From CAVVTR01 sp963751245 (GTDB lineage: Bacteria; Acidobacteriota; Thermoanaerobaculia; Thermoanaerobaculales; Thermoanaerobaculaceae): a DNA stretch of 64,000 nucleotides. Every line of letters starts with the position of its first letter. Position 1 is the stretch's first letter. The DNA lies in contig CAVVTR010000007.1 of the NCBI GenBank assembly GCA_963751245.1, positions 124,001 to 188,000 of the forward strand. Reading direction: 5' to 3'. Positions 1 to 10,870 of the stretch are shown one piece after another. The translations under genes were made by a program, and so were the position numbers. The notes beneath the pieces were generated by a model. The model saw nothing but the letters and a program-made list of their open reading frames with translations. It had not been told where the DNA came from and did no database searches.

Positions 1-648
1 GGTCATCCCGGCGAGGGTCACGGGGCTCCGCGGTGTCGCCGCCGCGGCGGTCCCGGCGCCGTCCGCGTCCGCTTGCTCCTGGTGCCGGGTAGGGTAGCGG
101 CGGGTCAGGAACGGCAGGGACGGCAGCGCGAACAGCACGAGGAAGTACACCGTCATCATGAGGTTGTCGGCGGCCACGCCGGCGGTGAGGAGGTCGCCGC
201 CTTTCAGCCCCGTGGCGGCGGCGGTGGCGACGTAGTTGATGGAGCCGCCGATGTACGTGCTGCAGAAGATGCCCGCGAGCCTCCACCCCTCCGGCCCCAG
301 CGGCACCAGCCGGAACGCGACGAGTGTGCCGAGGACCGTGCCCACGGCGCCCACCGCGAAGGCGACGAGGGTCGGTCCGGCCTCGCGCAGGATCCGCCTC
401 AGGTCGGCGCGCACCAGCAGCAAGGGGATCGCGAGCGGCACCAGGTAGGACCACACCACGTCGTACGCCGGCGCCGAGGTGGGCAGCACGCCGAGGTTGG
501 AGAGCACCACGGTGGTAGCCATGGTCACGACCGCCCCGGAGATCCGTCCCCCCCAGCGGGTCCGCTCCGACCACACGCCGAAGGCGGCGGCGGCGAGCAG
601 GACGGCCCAGATCATCCAGTGCTGCGTCGGCGCGATGAGCGGCTGCAC
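1..648 (-). CDS. DUF819 family membrane protein (3' part outside window)
   Basis: Integral membrane protein resembling the DUF819 family, whose substrate is unknown. About 216 N-terminal residues are present and the frame is open through the left edge, so perhaps 40% of the gene is missing. Hydrophobic helices alternate with short basic loops, and the family-like stretch GGSINYVATAA lies near residue 130, followed by AADNLMM. The GTG start is chosen because an AGAGGGGGG ribosome-binding site sits about 6 nt upstream. It is divergent from the MFS gene across 71 bp. Family assignment is from memory of the motif, so moderate confidence. Confidence 0.7.
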   Translation of the reverse strand, partial: MQPLIAPTQHWMIWAVLLAAAAFGVWSERTRWGGRISGAVVTMATTVVLSNLGVLPTSAPAYDVVWSYLVPLAIPLLLVRADLRRILREAGPTLVAFAVGAVGTVLGTLVAFRLVPLGPEGWRLAGIFCSTYIGGSINYVATAAATGLKGGDLLTAGVAADNLMMTVYFLVLFALPSLPFLTRRYPTRHQEQADADGAGTAAAATPRSPVTLAGMT

Positions 649-719
649 CCGATCCCCCCTCTTCCCGGACGCCCGCGCCACGGCGGCGTGCGGGCCCGGC
701 GCTCCAAGGTAGGGTAACG

Positions 720-1919
720 TTGGTCAGGGATCAAACCGTGCGCACGCGCCTGCCCTCCACCGTCGTCGCCCTGGGCTTCGTGAGCCTGCTCACGGACCTG
801 TCCTCCGAGATGATCTACCCCCTGCTGCCGCTGTTCCTCACCACGGTCCTGGCGGCGGGTCCCGCCGCGCTGGGGGTGGTCGAGGGGGTGGCCGAGTCCA
901 CCGCGGCCCTGGTCAAGGTGGTCTCCGGCGTGTGGTCGGACCGGCTCCGCCGGCGCAAGCCCCTGGTGGTGGCCGGGTACGCCCTCGCCGGCGCCGTGCG
1001 GCCCCTCATCGGTCTCGCCACCGGCTGGCTCGCGGTGCTCGGCCTGCGCTTCGCCGACCGCGTCGGCAAGGGCGTCCGGACCTCCCCCCGCGACGCCCTC
1101 ATCGCCGACGTCACCCCGCCCGCCGTCCGCGGGCGCGCCTACGGACTGCAGCGGGCCATGGACCACGCCGGCGCCGTGCTCGGACCTCTCGCCGCGGCCG
1201 CGCTGCTCACCGTGGCGGGCGTGACGCTTCGCCACGTCTTCCTCCTCGCCGCCATCCCCGCCGCAGCGGTCATGATCGTCCTCGTGGCCGTCGTCCACGA
1301 GCCGCAGCGCGCCGCGCCGGCCGCCGCGGCGCTGCGGCCCCGCCAGGACTGGCGCGCCCTGGGCCCGCAGTTCCACACGGTCATGGCGGCGGTGCTCGTG
1401 TTCACCCTCGGCAACTCCACCGACGCCTTCCTCCTCCTGCGCCTCTCCGCCGCCGGGGTCTCCGCCGCCGGCGTGGCGGTGGTGTGGTCGGCGTTCCACG
1501 TGGTCAAGATGGCGGCCTCCTATGCGGGCGGGCGGCTGTCGGACCGCGTCGGCCGGCGCCCCCTGCTCGCCGCGGGGTGGCTCTGGTACGCCGCCGTGTA
1601 CACGGGCTTCGCCTTCGCCGCCTCCCGCCCCGCCCTGGTCGCGCTCTTCCTCCTTTACGGCCTGTACTACGGCCTCACCGAGCCGGTGGAGAAGGCGTGG
1701 GTGTCGTCCCTCGCCCCCGGGCGGCTGCGCGGCACCGCTTTCGGCGTCTACCACGGCGTGGTCGGGCTCGCCGCCCTTCCCGCCAGCGTGCTCTTCGGAC
1801 TGCTCTGGAAGCTCGCGGGCACCACCCCCGCCTTTCTCACCGGGGCGGGGCTGGCGCTGGCCGCCGTCGCCGTCCTCCTCGCGGCCTCCCCCCGGCGAGA
1901 GCCTCCCGCCGGCGCGTGA
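720..1919 (+). CDS. MFS transporter
   Basis: Major facilitator superfamily transporter of 399 aa with about 12 transmembrane helices, probably an exporter; the substrate cannot be read from sequence. Motif A-like GVWSDRLRRRKP lies at residues 70-81, and a second conserved loop, DRVGKGVRTSPRDALI, at 113-128. A TM1 reading TDLSSEMIYPLLPLFL is typical of one bacterial MFS subgroup. The start is TTG after AGGGTAACG; an in-frame GTG at 738 after CAGGGA is an equally good alternative. A hydrolase gene follows 56 bp downstream. Confidence 0.85.
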   Translation: MVRDQTVRTRLPSTVVALGFVSLLTDLSSEMIYPLLPLFLTTVLAAGPAALGVVEGVAESTAALVKVVSGVWSDRLRRRKPLVVAGYALAGAVRPLIGLATGWLAVLGLRFADRVGKGVRTSPRDALIADVTPPAVRGRAYGLQRAMDHAGAVLGPLAAAALLTVAGVTLRHVFLLAAIPAAAVMIVLVAVVHEPQRAAPAAAALRPRQDWRALGPQFHTVMAAVLVFTLGNSTDAFLLLRLSAAGVSAAGVAVVWSAFHVVKMAASYAGGRLSDRVGRRPLLAAGWLWYAAVYTGFAFAASRPALVALFLLYGLYYGLTEPVEKAWVSSLAPGRLRGTAFGVYHGVVGLAALPASVLFGLLWKLAGTTPAFLTGAGLALAAVAVLLAASPRREPPAGA

Positions 1920-1975
1920 GCCCGGCGGAGCGCCGCCCCCTGGCGTTCGGCGCGCGAGTGGGGAAGAATCGGAGC

Positions 1976-2767
1976 ATGACCGCGGACCGACCCCGGAGCG
2001 AGCACCTGCGCTTCCCCGGCGCCTTCGGCGACACCCTCGCCGCTCGTCTCGACCGCCCCGGGGGCGAGGCGAGAGCCTACGCCCTGTTCGCCCACTGCTT
2101 CACCTGCGGCAAGGACCTGCGCACTCTCGGGCGCATCAGCGCCGCCCTCGTCGACCGCGGCATCGCCGTGCTGCGCTTCGACTTCACGGGCATCGGCGAG
2201 AGCGCCGGGGACTTCTCCCGCACCAACTTCTCGTCCAACCTCGACGACCTCCGTGCCGCCGCCGCCTTCATGCGGGCCGAGCTCGAGGCGCCCTCGCTGC
2301 TGCTCGGCCACAGCCTCGGCGGCGCCGCCGTGATCGCCGTGGCGCGGGACATCCCCGAGGTCGTCGCGGTGGCCACCCTGGCCGCCCCCGCCGACACCCG
2401 GCGCTTCCGGACCCGCCTCACGCGGAGCGTGCCGGAGCTCGAGTCCCGCGGGGAAGGCGAGCTCTCCCTGGGCGGCGGCCGCTTCCGCATCCGGCGGCAG
2501 CTCCTGGACGACCTGGACGCCTACGCCATGGAGCGCCATGTCACCGAGCTCGGCCGGCCGCTGCTGGTGTTCCACTCCACCGCCGACACCACGGTGGACA
2601 TCGACCAGGGGCTGCGCCTGTTCGCCCTCGCCCGGCAGCCCAAGAGCTTCGTCGCCCTGGACGGTGCGGACCACCTGCTCCTCGCCGACGAACGCGACGC
2701 GCCCTACGTGGGCGCCGTGCTGGCCGCCTGGGCCGACCGCTACCTGGATCCTCCGCCGGCCGGATGA
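1976..2767 (+). CDS. alpha/beta hydrolase
   Basis: Cytoplasmic alpha/beta-hydrolase fold protein of 263 aa, a serine esterase or lipase-like enzyme of unknown substrate. The nucleophile elbow GHSLGG is at 111-116 (Ser113). The likely acid is Asp204 in HSTAD and the likely base is His233 in GADHLL. FAHCFTCGKDL near residue 40 is characteristic of the hydrolases often found fused to OsmC domains; no OsmC domain is present here. ATG is preceded by GGAGC. It may be cotranscribed with the MFS gene. Confidence 0.85.
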   Translation: MTADRPRSEHLRFPGAFGDTLAARLDRPGGEARAYALFAHCFTCGKDLRTLGRISAALVDRGIAVLRFDFTGIGESAGDFSRTNFSSNLDDLRAAAAFMRAELEAPSLLLGHSLGGAAVIAVARDIPEVVAVATLAAPADTRRFRTRLTRSVPELESRGEGELSLGGGRFRIRRQLLDDLDAYAMERHVTELGRPLLVFHSTADTTVDIDQGLRLFALARQPKSFVALDGADHLLLADERDAPYVGAVLAAWADRYLDPPPAG

Positions 2768-2784
2768 GCCTCCGGGGGCGGTGC

Positions 2785-2790
2785 TACGAT
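2785..2790 (+). promoter_or_regulatory. -10 box TACGAT, leaderless-type
   Basis: TACGAT ends 6 nt before the ATG of the DUF2891 gene, which has no Shine-Dalgarno. No -35 element is evident. Confidence 0.5.
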
Positions 2791-2796
2791 CCGTCC

Positions 2797-3900
2797 ATGA
2801 TCCCGATCGCGATCCTGGCAGGCATGACCCTGATGGCCACCGCGTCCCTGGGCCGGACCGAGGCGGCGCCGGTGTTCGACGCCTCGGCGGCGGAGCGCTT
2901 CGCCGACCTCGCCCTGGCGTGCGTCCACCGCGAGTACCCCAACAAGATCGCCCACGTCCTCGACTCCGACGCCGACGTCGAGCCGCCCCGGGAGCTCACG
3001 CCGGTGTTCTGCGGCTGCTTCGACTGGCACTCGGCGGTGCACGGCCACTGGCTGCTGGTGCGCCTCCTGCGCCTGTTCCCCGACGCGCCGTTCGCGGCCC
3101 GCGCCCGGGCGGCCCTCGCGGAGAGCTTCGTCCCCGCCAAGGTGGCCGTCGAGGTCCGCTACCTGAACCGCCCCGGCAACGAGACCTTCGAGCGCCCCTA
3201 CGGCCTCGCCTGGCTGCTGCAGCTCACCGCCGAGCTCCGGGAGTGGGACGACCCCCAGGCGCGCCAGTGGTCGCAGACCCTCGAGCCGCTGGAGCAGGCT
3301 GCCGCCGACAGGTTGAGGACGTGGCTGCCCAAGCTCTCCCACCCGATCCGGTCCGGAGAGCACTCGCAGACCGCCTTCGCCCTGGGGCTCACCCTCGACT
3401 GGGCGCGGATCACCGGCGACGACGCGATGCGGGATCTCGTCGTCGCCCGCGTGCGCGACCTCTACCTGGGAGACCGCGGCTGTCCGCTGGCCTACGAGCC
3501 CTCGGGGCAGGACTTCCTGTCCCCCTGCCTCGCCGAGGCCGACCTGGTGCGGCGGGTGCTCCCCCCCACCGGGTACGCCGCCTGGCTGGGCTCGTTCCTC
3601 CCGGTCGTCCCCCTGGACGGCTCCACCGGCTGGCTGCCCCTGGCCGTGGTCACCGACCCCACCGACGGGAAGCTCGCCCACCTGGACGGCCTCAACCTGA
3701 GCCGGGCGTGGATGCTCGAGGGGATCGCCGCCGGCCTGCCTCCGGGGGACCCGCGGGTCCCCACGCTGCGCGCCACCGCCTCGGCGCACCGCGACTCGGG
3801 TCTCGCAGCGGTGACCGGCGAGCACTACGAGGGCGGCCACTGGCTCGGCAGCTTCGCCGTCTACCTGGTCTCCGGCCGGGGCCTGCCCAAAGCCCCCTGA
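2797..3900 (+). CDS. DUF2891 family exported protein
   Basis: 367-aa protein with an N-terminal hydrophobic signal-like segment, then a full DUF2891 domain. Diagnostic stretches are FCGCFDWHSAVHGHW near residue 70 and EPSGQDFLSPCLAEADL near 235. The family is all-helical, probably an alpha/alpha toroid, and has no established activity; conserved Asp, His and Glu clusters suggest an enzyme. The ATG has no clear ribosome-binding site but has TACGAT ending 6 nt upstream, so it may be leaderless. It converges with the dehydrogenase gene 13 bp downstream. Confidence 0.85.
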   Translation: MIPIAILAGMTLMATASLGRTEAAPVFDASAAERFADLALACVHREYPNKIAHVLDSDADVEPPRELTPVFCGCFDWHSAVHGHWLLVRLLRLFPDAPFAARARAALAESFVPAKVAVEVRYLNRPGNETFERPYGLAWLLQLTAELREWDDPQARQWSQTLEPLEQAAADRLRTWLPKLSHPIRSGEHSQTAFALGLTLDWARITGDDAMRDLVVARVRDLYLGDRGCPLAYEPSGQDFLSPCLAEADLVRRVLPPTGYAAWLGSFLPVVPLDGSTGWLPLAVVTDPTDGKLAHLDGLNLSRAWMLEGIAAGLPPGDPRVPTLRATASAHRDSGLAAVTGEHYEGGHWLGSFAVYLVSGRGLPKAP

Positions 3901-3913
3901 CGGCGCGACGCGC

Positions 3914-5050
3914 TCAGCGGGCCTCGCGGGTGCGGGTGAACACCACGCCGCGCCGCGCGAGCTCGGCGAGAACGAACTCGAACGCCGCCTCGTCGCGCCC
4001 CACCGCCTCCGGCGCTGCGACCCCCGGCTCGCGCCAGCGGCCCGAGGCGACCAGCCGCACCATCGCGGTGCAGGTGTACCCGGTGGTCCGGGCCATCGAC
4101 GAGACTCCGGAGACCGGGTCGTAGCGGTCCACCAGCTCGAAGGTCTCGCGCACCGGCCGGCCGGCGTCGACGGCGTCGGCGACGATGCGCATGGCGGTGA
4201 GGTCCTCCTCGCCCTCGCCCAGCTCCCAGGCGGGGAAGAGCAGCGCGGCGGCCAGCTCCACGGGCACCACCGGCCTCCCGCCCACATCCACGGGCTCGGA
4301 CGAGAAGAAGCCGGCGTCCCGGAGCAGGCGCAGCCGCTCCGCCGTGCCCGGGTAGCGAAGGGTCTTCTCGATCATCTGCGGCACACCGGGGACGGCCAGC
4401 AGCGTGCGCAGGCCGTCGGTGTTGAACGCCTCCAGGGTGCCGATGCCGGCGAACTCCACGGGCTCCAGCCCGGACAGGGCCGGCTCGACCACCTCCCGGC
4501 CGTCTCGGATGTACCGGGCCGGCCGCGTGTACTCCTCGATGACGTCCACCGGCGAGAACGGCGCCTTGTACTCCCAGGGCAGGGTGCGCACCCGGGGCAG
4601 GCCGCCCACGTGGCAGGCGAAGCGCTCCACCCGCTCGTACGCCGCGGTCATCCGCCCCAGGACGAGGTTGGAGCACCCCGGCGCGATGCCGCAGTCGACG
4701 AGGACCGGCACGCCCCGGCGCCGCGCCTCCTCGTCGAGGAGCCTCGCGTCCTCGGGGAAGAAGGAGATGTCCACGACGGGCGTGCCCGTCGTGATGGCCG
4801 CCCCCACGGTGGCGAACCCCATGTGCCCCGGCACCGCGCCCACCACGAGGTCGAAGCCCTCCACCGCGAGGCGCACCGCCGCCGCCGAGCCGAGGTCGGC
4901 GACTTTCGTGGCGACGCCTTCCACAGCCTCGAGCCGCGCGAGGCGCCCGGCGGAGGCGTCCACAGCGGTGACGGCGAACTCGCCGCCGGCGGCGAGGTCC
5001 CTGACGATGGCGCTGCCGACCCGGCCCGCACCCAGCACGACGATCCTCAT
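3914..5050 (-). CDS. saccharopine dehydrogenase family / lysine 6-dehydrogenase-like oxidoreductase
   Basis: NAD(P)-dependent oxidoreductase of 378 aa. The Rossmann motif GAGRVGSAIVRDL begins at residue 7, followed by a saccharopine dehydrogenase C-terminal-type domain (LVDCGIAPGCSN near 125, KTLRYPGT near 235). Length and layout match lysine 6-dehydrogenases and related amino-acid dehydrogenases; the substrate is inferred, not shown. The start is the ATG at 5050, placed after GGGAGGGAACG; a longer frame upstream lacks support. It lies downstream of the Nramp-like gene on the same strand, 65 bp away, with its own possible TAGCAT -10 at 5093-5098. Confidence 0.8.
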   Translation of the reverse strand: MRIVVLGAGRVGSAIVRDLAAGGEFAVTAVDASAGRLARLEAVEGVATKVADLGSAAAVRLAVEGFDLVVGAVPGHMGFATVGAAITTGTPVVDISFFPEDARLLDEEARRRGVPVLVDCGIAPGCSNLVLGRMTAAYERVERFACHVGGLPRVRTLPWEYKAPFSPVDVIEEYTRPARYIRDGREVVEPALSGLEPVEFAGIGTLEAFNTDGLRTLLAVPGVPQMIEKTLRYPGTAERLRLLRDAGFFSSEPVDVGGRPVVPVELAAALLFPAWELGEGEEDLTAMRIVADAVDAGRPVRETFELVDRYDPVSGVSSMARTTGYTCTAMVRLVASGRWREPGVAAPEAVGRDEAAFEFVLAELARRGVVFTRTREAR

Positions 5051-5066
5051 CGTTCCCTCCCTTTCC

Positions 5067-5076
5067 GTCCGCGGAC
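5067..5076. promoter_or_regulatory. palindrome GTCCGCGGAC, possible operator
   Basis: Perfect 10-bp palindrome between the possible TAGCAT -10 (5093-5098) and the ATG of the saccharopine-dehydrogenase-like gene, where an operator would act. It may be chance in GC-rich DNA. Confidence 0.25.
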
Positions 5077-5115
5077 GAGCCACGGCCCGACGATGCTACC
5101 GCGGCCCGCCGCCGA

Positions 5116-6428
5116 TCAGGCGCCCTTCGCACCACCGGCGCGGCGGCGCACCACGGACCGGGCCACGGGCACGGCGATGACCGCGGCGGTGGCGGCGGCG
5201 AGGACCGTCACGGTCCCCTCCCCGGGCGGCGGCCACGCCGCAGCGGCGGCCGCGGCCCTGGCCACGTTGGCGGCGCCCAGCATGACGGTCACGCCGGTGA
5301 CCACCACCATGGCCACGTTGGAGGCCGCCCCGTTGATCCTCCCGGCGCCCATCAGGGCGGGGTCGTTGACGACCAGGAGGAGGAACACGGCGGCCAGCGG
5401 CAGCACCACGCCGTTGAGCGCCTGGGCGAGAATGATGGCCGGGATGGGGCGGATGCCGGTGCAGCCGAAGACGACGCCGACGGCGAGGACGGCGAGCCAC
5501 ACCGACCGGTAGCGCCGGGAGCCCTCGTCCCAGCGCCCGGCAGCGCGATCGTCGCCGAACAGGCTGCGCGCCGTCACGGCGGCGGCCAGCGGGGCGGTGA
5601 TGGCCGACGAGAGGCCGGCCGCGAACAGCCCCGCGGCGAACAGCGGGGCCGCCCACGGGCCGAGGCGGGCGGCGAGCACTCCGGCCAGGGCGGCGAAGCC
5701 GAACGTCCCGCTCACCGCCGTGCCCACCACCAGGATCGCCATGGAGATGAGGCCACCGAGGCCGATGGCCACGGCGAGGCCGAAGCGGACCTCGGCGAGA
5801 TCCTGGCCGGCGGCCAGGCCGGAGCCGAGGAACAGGTTGTACGGCACCACCGTCGTGCCCACCAGCCCGATGACGAGGAGCCCGGACCCGGGGGGCAGCG
5901 CCGGCAGCACCGCGCCGCGGAGGAGCCCCGCCACCTCCGGCCGCAGCACAAAGGCGGTGACGAGGAACCCCACGCCCATGACGGCCACCAGCACGCTCAT
6001 CACCCGGGCCACGAGGCGGGTGCTGCCGAACCAGAGCAGCCCCCCCGCCAGGGCGCCGCACACCAGCGCGACGGCCGCCGGCGCCGCCCCCGTCACCAGG
6101 CCCGCCCCCGCCGCGGCGCCGAGGATGTTGCCGGCCTCGTAGGCGGCGCAGCCGAAGACGATGGCTCCCACCGCCACGAGCAGCACCAGCGGACCCGCCA
6201 CGCCCCCCGCCCAGCGCATCCGGAGGGAGCGGCCCAGGGTCCGCCCCGAGACCACGGTGAGGCGGGCGCTGGCTTCCTGGAGCACGTAGCAGGCGAAGGT
6301 CGAGAACACGAGGGCCCACAGCAGCGTGCTCCCGAACGACGCCCCCGCCGCCGCGCAGGTGGTCACGGTGCCGGGCCCGATGAAGGCGGCGGCGATCACC
6401 GACCAGAAGACGACGGCGAGGAAGCGCT

Positions 6429-6432
<4 letters not shown>
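5116..6432 (-). CDS. Nramp-like (LeuT-fold) transporter lacking the metal ligands
   Basis: 438-aa, roughly 11-helix membrane protein with Nramp-family organisation: TM1 IGPGTVTT, TM6 TTVVPYNLFL, TM8 AGLSSAITAPLAA and TM10 AQALNGVVLPL. The canonical metal-binding DPGN of TM1 reads GPGT, and MPH of TM6 reads VPY, so Asp, Asn, Met and His are all replaced. It is therefore unlikely to be a Mn/Fe transporter. The GTG start overlaps the hyuB stop as GTGA, so it is translationally coupled to a hydantoinase operon and may carry that pathway's organic substrate (inference). Confidence 0.8.
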
Positions 6433-7997
<1,565 letters not shown>

Positions 7998-8007
7998 CGG
8001 CACCCCC

Positions 8008-10269
8008 TCACTCCGAGCGGCGGAGCACCAGCGCCGCCGCGGCGTCCACGTCCACCGACCACCCGGGTTCCACCACCGTCGCGCTGTGGCGCTCGAAGAC
8101 CAGCGCCGGGCCGGCCAGCCGGGCGCCCGGCGGCAGCGCCGGCCGCTCGGCCGCGGGCACCTCCTGCCAGCTCCCGCCCAGGAATGCCCTGCGGCGCCCG
8201 GTGGGGGCCACCGGCACGCCGCCCACCGTCGGCGCCACGGGGCGCGGGGCCGGCGGCCGGGTGGAGGCGACCACCCGCAGTGACTCCAGCTCCACCGCGC
8301 GGCCCTCGGGGCGGTAGCCGAAGAGCGCAGCGTACGCCCCGGCGAAGGCCGCCTCCGGGGCCACGGCGGGGTCGTGGTCGACGGCCAGGGTCGAGTCCTG
8401 CCCGGCGAAGCGGAGGTTGAGGATGCGGCGGCGCACCGTCACGGCCTCCGCCGCCACCCCCTCCGCCACCACCGCGGCCGCCGCCTCCGCCGCCATGGTC
8501 TCGAGCCAGGCCTGCACGCGGTCGCCCACCTCGTCGAGGGGCGCGAGCACCTGGCGCTGCACGAAGCGCTCGATGACGGCGTGCCCCAGCCCCAGCGCGC
8601 TGAGCAGGCCGGCGTCCGGCGGCACGATCACGGTGGCGATACCGAGCAGCGCGGCGACGGCGCAGGCGTGCTGGCCGCCGGCCCCGCCGAACGCCACCAT
8701 GGCGTAGTCGGCCGGATCGTACCCGCGCCGCAGCGAGATCCTCCGGATGGCGTCGGCCATGCGCTCGTTGGCGATCTCCAAAAAGCCGGCAAGCGCCTGC
8801 TCGGGGCCGGGGCGCGCACCACCCGCAGCCATGGACACCAGCACCCCCTCCAGGGCACGCTCCGCCGCGCCCGGGTCCAGGGGGATCTCGAACCTCTCCG
8901 GATCCAGCCGCCCCAGCAGCAGGTTGACGTCGGTGAGGGTGAGGGGACCGCCGGCGCCGTAGCACGCGGGCCCCGGGCTGGCACCGGCGCTCTCCGGGCC
9001 GACCAGGAGGCGCTGCCCGTCGAAGCGGCACACCGAGCCCCCTCCTGCGGCCACGGTCTCCACCGCCAGCGCCGGCGCGACCAGGTGGGCGTCGCCCACG
9101 ACGTGCTCGAAGACGTACTCGTAGTCGGAGTCCACCCGGGCCACGTCGGTGGAGGTCCCACCCATGTCGAAGGTGATCACCCGCGGGCGGCCCGAACGCC
9201 TCCCCGCCAGGGCGGCGCCCACCACGCCCCCGGCCGGACCCGACAGGAGGCTGTCCTTGGGCCGGTACGCCTCGGCGCCCACCAACCCCCCGGCGGAGGT
9301 CATGACGTGGAGGGTGCCGCCGGCGAGCCCCCCGCGGACCCGTCCCAGGTAGTCCGAGATGACCGGCGCAAGGGTGGCGTCCACCACCGCCGTCTCGGCC
9401 CGGGAGAGCAGGGTGATGAGGGGCGCGAGGGCCGCCGAGGTGGACACGTGGGCGAACCCCACCTCGAGGAGGAGCGCGGCGAGCCGCTCCTCGTGCACGG
9501 GGTTGCGGTAGCTGTGCATCAACGCCACCGCCGCGGTGGTGATCCCCGAAGCGAGCAGCTCCTGCGCCCGGGAGCGCAGCGCCCCGGGGTCGAGGGTCCT
9601 CACCACCGAGCCGTCGGCGGCGAGCCGCTCGTCCACCTCCACCACCGCGCTGGCGAGGGGCTCCGGCCGGACCACGCGGAGGTCGAAGAGCTCCGGACGC
9701 TGCTGCGTGCCGATGCGCAGCAGGTCCGCGAAGCCGCGGGTGATGAACAGGGCCGTGGGGGCGCCGCGGCGCTCCAGGAGCGCGTTGGTGCCCCGGGTGG
9801 TGGCCAGCCTCATTGCCATCTCCGGCAGCGCCGCCGGCGGCGCCGTGCCGGTGACCAGCCGGGCGGCGAGCACGGGAGCCTCCTCCGGCGAGCGGAGCTC
9901 GCACGCCATCCCCTCCGACACTCGGCCCACGGGCCGCGCCAGCTCCAGGAGCGAGTCGGCGGCGTCCCAGCCGGCGACGGCGGCAGCCTCCCCGTCGCCC
10001 CCGAGGAGGCGGAAGGTGCAGCCGGCGAAGAACCCGTCGGGCACCCGCCAATGGGCGGCGAGGCGGAGCCGCCGCGGCGAGCGGACCGCCGCCACCGTGG
10101 CACGCAGCGCCGAGCTGCTCAGGACCTTGGCGCGCAGCAGCCGGCCCGAGGGATCCACGGCGAGACAGTCCGTGAAGGTCCCTCCCGTGTCCACCCACAC
10201 CTGCCACCGCCGGAGCGTGGCTCCGGGCGCCGCGTCTCGTGCCGTGCCGACGGGATCCTCGAGGTCCAC
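8008..10269 (-). CDS. hyuA: hydantoinase A / 5-oxoprolinase subunit
   Basis: 753-aa ATP-dependent hydantoinase/oxoprolinase A subunit. The N-terminal actin-like phosphate loop VDTGGTFTD is at residues 26-34, and a second, DMGGTSTD, follows later. The C-terminal beta-rich domain ends with GPALVFERHSATVV. It partners the hyuB product encoded immediately downstream. GTG at 10269 is chosen because GGGGGAGG lies 4 nt upstream and TATAGT (10294-10299) gives a promoter. The longer TTG-started frame would run through that promoter. Confidence 0.9.
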   Translation of the reverse strand: MDLEDPVGTARDAAPGATLRRWQVWVDTGGTFTDCLAVDPSGRLLRAKVLSSSALRATVAAVRSPRRLRLAAHWRVPDGFFAGCTFRLLGGDGEAAAVAGWDAADSLLELARPVGRVSEGMACELRSPEEAPVLAARLVTGTAPPAALPEMAMRLATTRGTNALLERRGAPTALFITRGFADLLRIGTQQRPELFDLRVVRPEPLASAVVEVDERLAADGSVVRTLDPGALRSRAQELLASGITTAAVALMHSYRNPVHEERLAALLLEVGFAHVSTSAALAPLITLLSRAETAVVDATLAPVISDYLGRVRGGLAGGTLHVMTSAGGLVGAEAYRPKDSLLSGPAGGVVGAALAGRRSGRPRVITFDMGGTSTDVARVDSDYEYVFEHVVGDAHLVAPALAVETVAAGGGSVCRFDGQRLLVGPESAGASPGPACYGAGGPLTLTDVNLLLGRLDPERFEIPLDPGAAERALEGVLVSMAAGGARPGPEQALAGFLEIANERMADAIRRISLRRGYDPADYAMVAFGGAGGQHACAVAALLGIATVIVPPDAGLLSALGLGHAVIERFVQRQVLAPLDEVGDRVQAWLETMAAEAAAAVVAEGVAAEAVTVRRRILNLRFAGQDSTLAVDHDPAVAPEAAFAGAYAALFGYRPEGRAVELESLRVVASTRPPAPRPVAPTVGGVPVAPTGRRRAFLGGSWQEVPAAERPALPPGARLAGPALVFERHSATVVEPGWSVDVDAAAALVLRRSE

Positions 10270-10293
10270 CGCGCCTCCCCCGGTTCTCGCGTC

Positions 10294-10299
10294 ACTATA
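10294..10299 (-). promoter_or_regulatory. hyuA -10 box TATAGT
   Basis: TATAGT upstream of a GGGGGAGG site and the hyuA GTG gives a leader of roughly 20 nt. It sits in the 83-bp divergent gap with the STAS gene. Confidence 0.55.
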
Positions 10300-10339
10300 C
10301 ACAGGGGCTGCCCGCCGCACCCGTCCCACCCGCACGGGG

Positions 10340-10345
10340 TACAAT
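10340..10345 (+). promoter_or_regulatory. STAS gene -10 box TACAAT, leaderless-type
   Basis: TACAAT is followed by exactly 7 nt and the ATG, so transcription should begin at or next to the start codon. No Shine-Dalgarno. Confidence 0.65.
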
Positions 10346-10352
10346 CCAGGCC

Positions 10353-10730
10353 ATGAGAGTGAACCTCCGCTACGTCGAGGATGTCGTCATCGCCGAGCTC
10401 GACGGCGACCTGGTGGCGGGCGTCGGGGACGAGGTCCTCCGGGATCTGGTCAACGACCTGCTCGCCGCGGACCACAAGAAGGTCCTCCTCAGCCTCGCCG
10501 GCGTGGACCGCCTGGACAGCGCCGGGCTCGGAGAGCTGGTGGCCAGCTGGAAGCTCGCGCACCGGTTCGGATCGTCGATCCGGCTGCTGCGTCCGGGGGA
10601 CCGCGTCCGGCAGACGCTGCATCTCAGCCAGATCCTCCCGCTCCTCGAGGTCTACGAGGACGAGGCGATGGCGCTGGCCGACTTCCGCACCGCCGCGGCG
10701 CCGGCCGGGGCCGGCCCGTCCCCTTCCTGA
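10353..10730 (+). CDS. STAS-domain anti-sigma factor antagonist
   Basis: 125-aa single STAS domain protein of the SpoIIAA/RsbV type. It would bind an anti-sigma kinase and release a sigma factor, or regulate another partner. The phosphorylatable Ser56 sits in DRLDSAGLGELV. No anti-sigma kinase gene is adjacent. The ATG lacks a Shine-Dalgarno, but TACAAT ends 7 nt before it, so the mRNA probably begins at the start codon. It converges with lepB across 140 bp in which I see no gene. Confidence 0.85.
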   Translation: MRVNLRYVEDVVIAELDGDLVAGVGDEVLRDLVNDLLAADHKKVLLSLAGVDRLDSAGLGELVASWKLAHRFGSSIRLLRPGDRVRQTLHLSQILPLLEVYEDEAMALADFRTAAAPAGAGPSPS

Positions 10731-10870
10731 GGCGCCGGGCGCGAAGGAGCGCACAGGCCCGAAGGCCCCGGTCACCGTGAGCGTCGGCGACGGCGTGGAA
10801 ACCGCCACCCCCCTTCATCGTCGACCCGCAGGCCCCGCGGCCCCGAAACAGGGTCCCGCCGGCTCCGTGC

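Noticed and set aside
612..1754. Minus-strand 380-codon frame over the MFS gene
   Set aside because: Gly/Arg/Glu-rich shadow of an unambiguous MFS transporter; it also overlaps the DUF819 start.
1924..1937. GGCGG/CCGCC hairpin after the MFS gene as a terminator
   Set aside because: Only a 5-bp stem, which is expected often by chance at this GC content, and the next same-strand gene starts shortly after.
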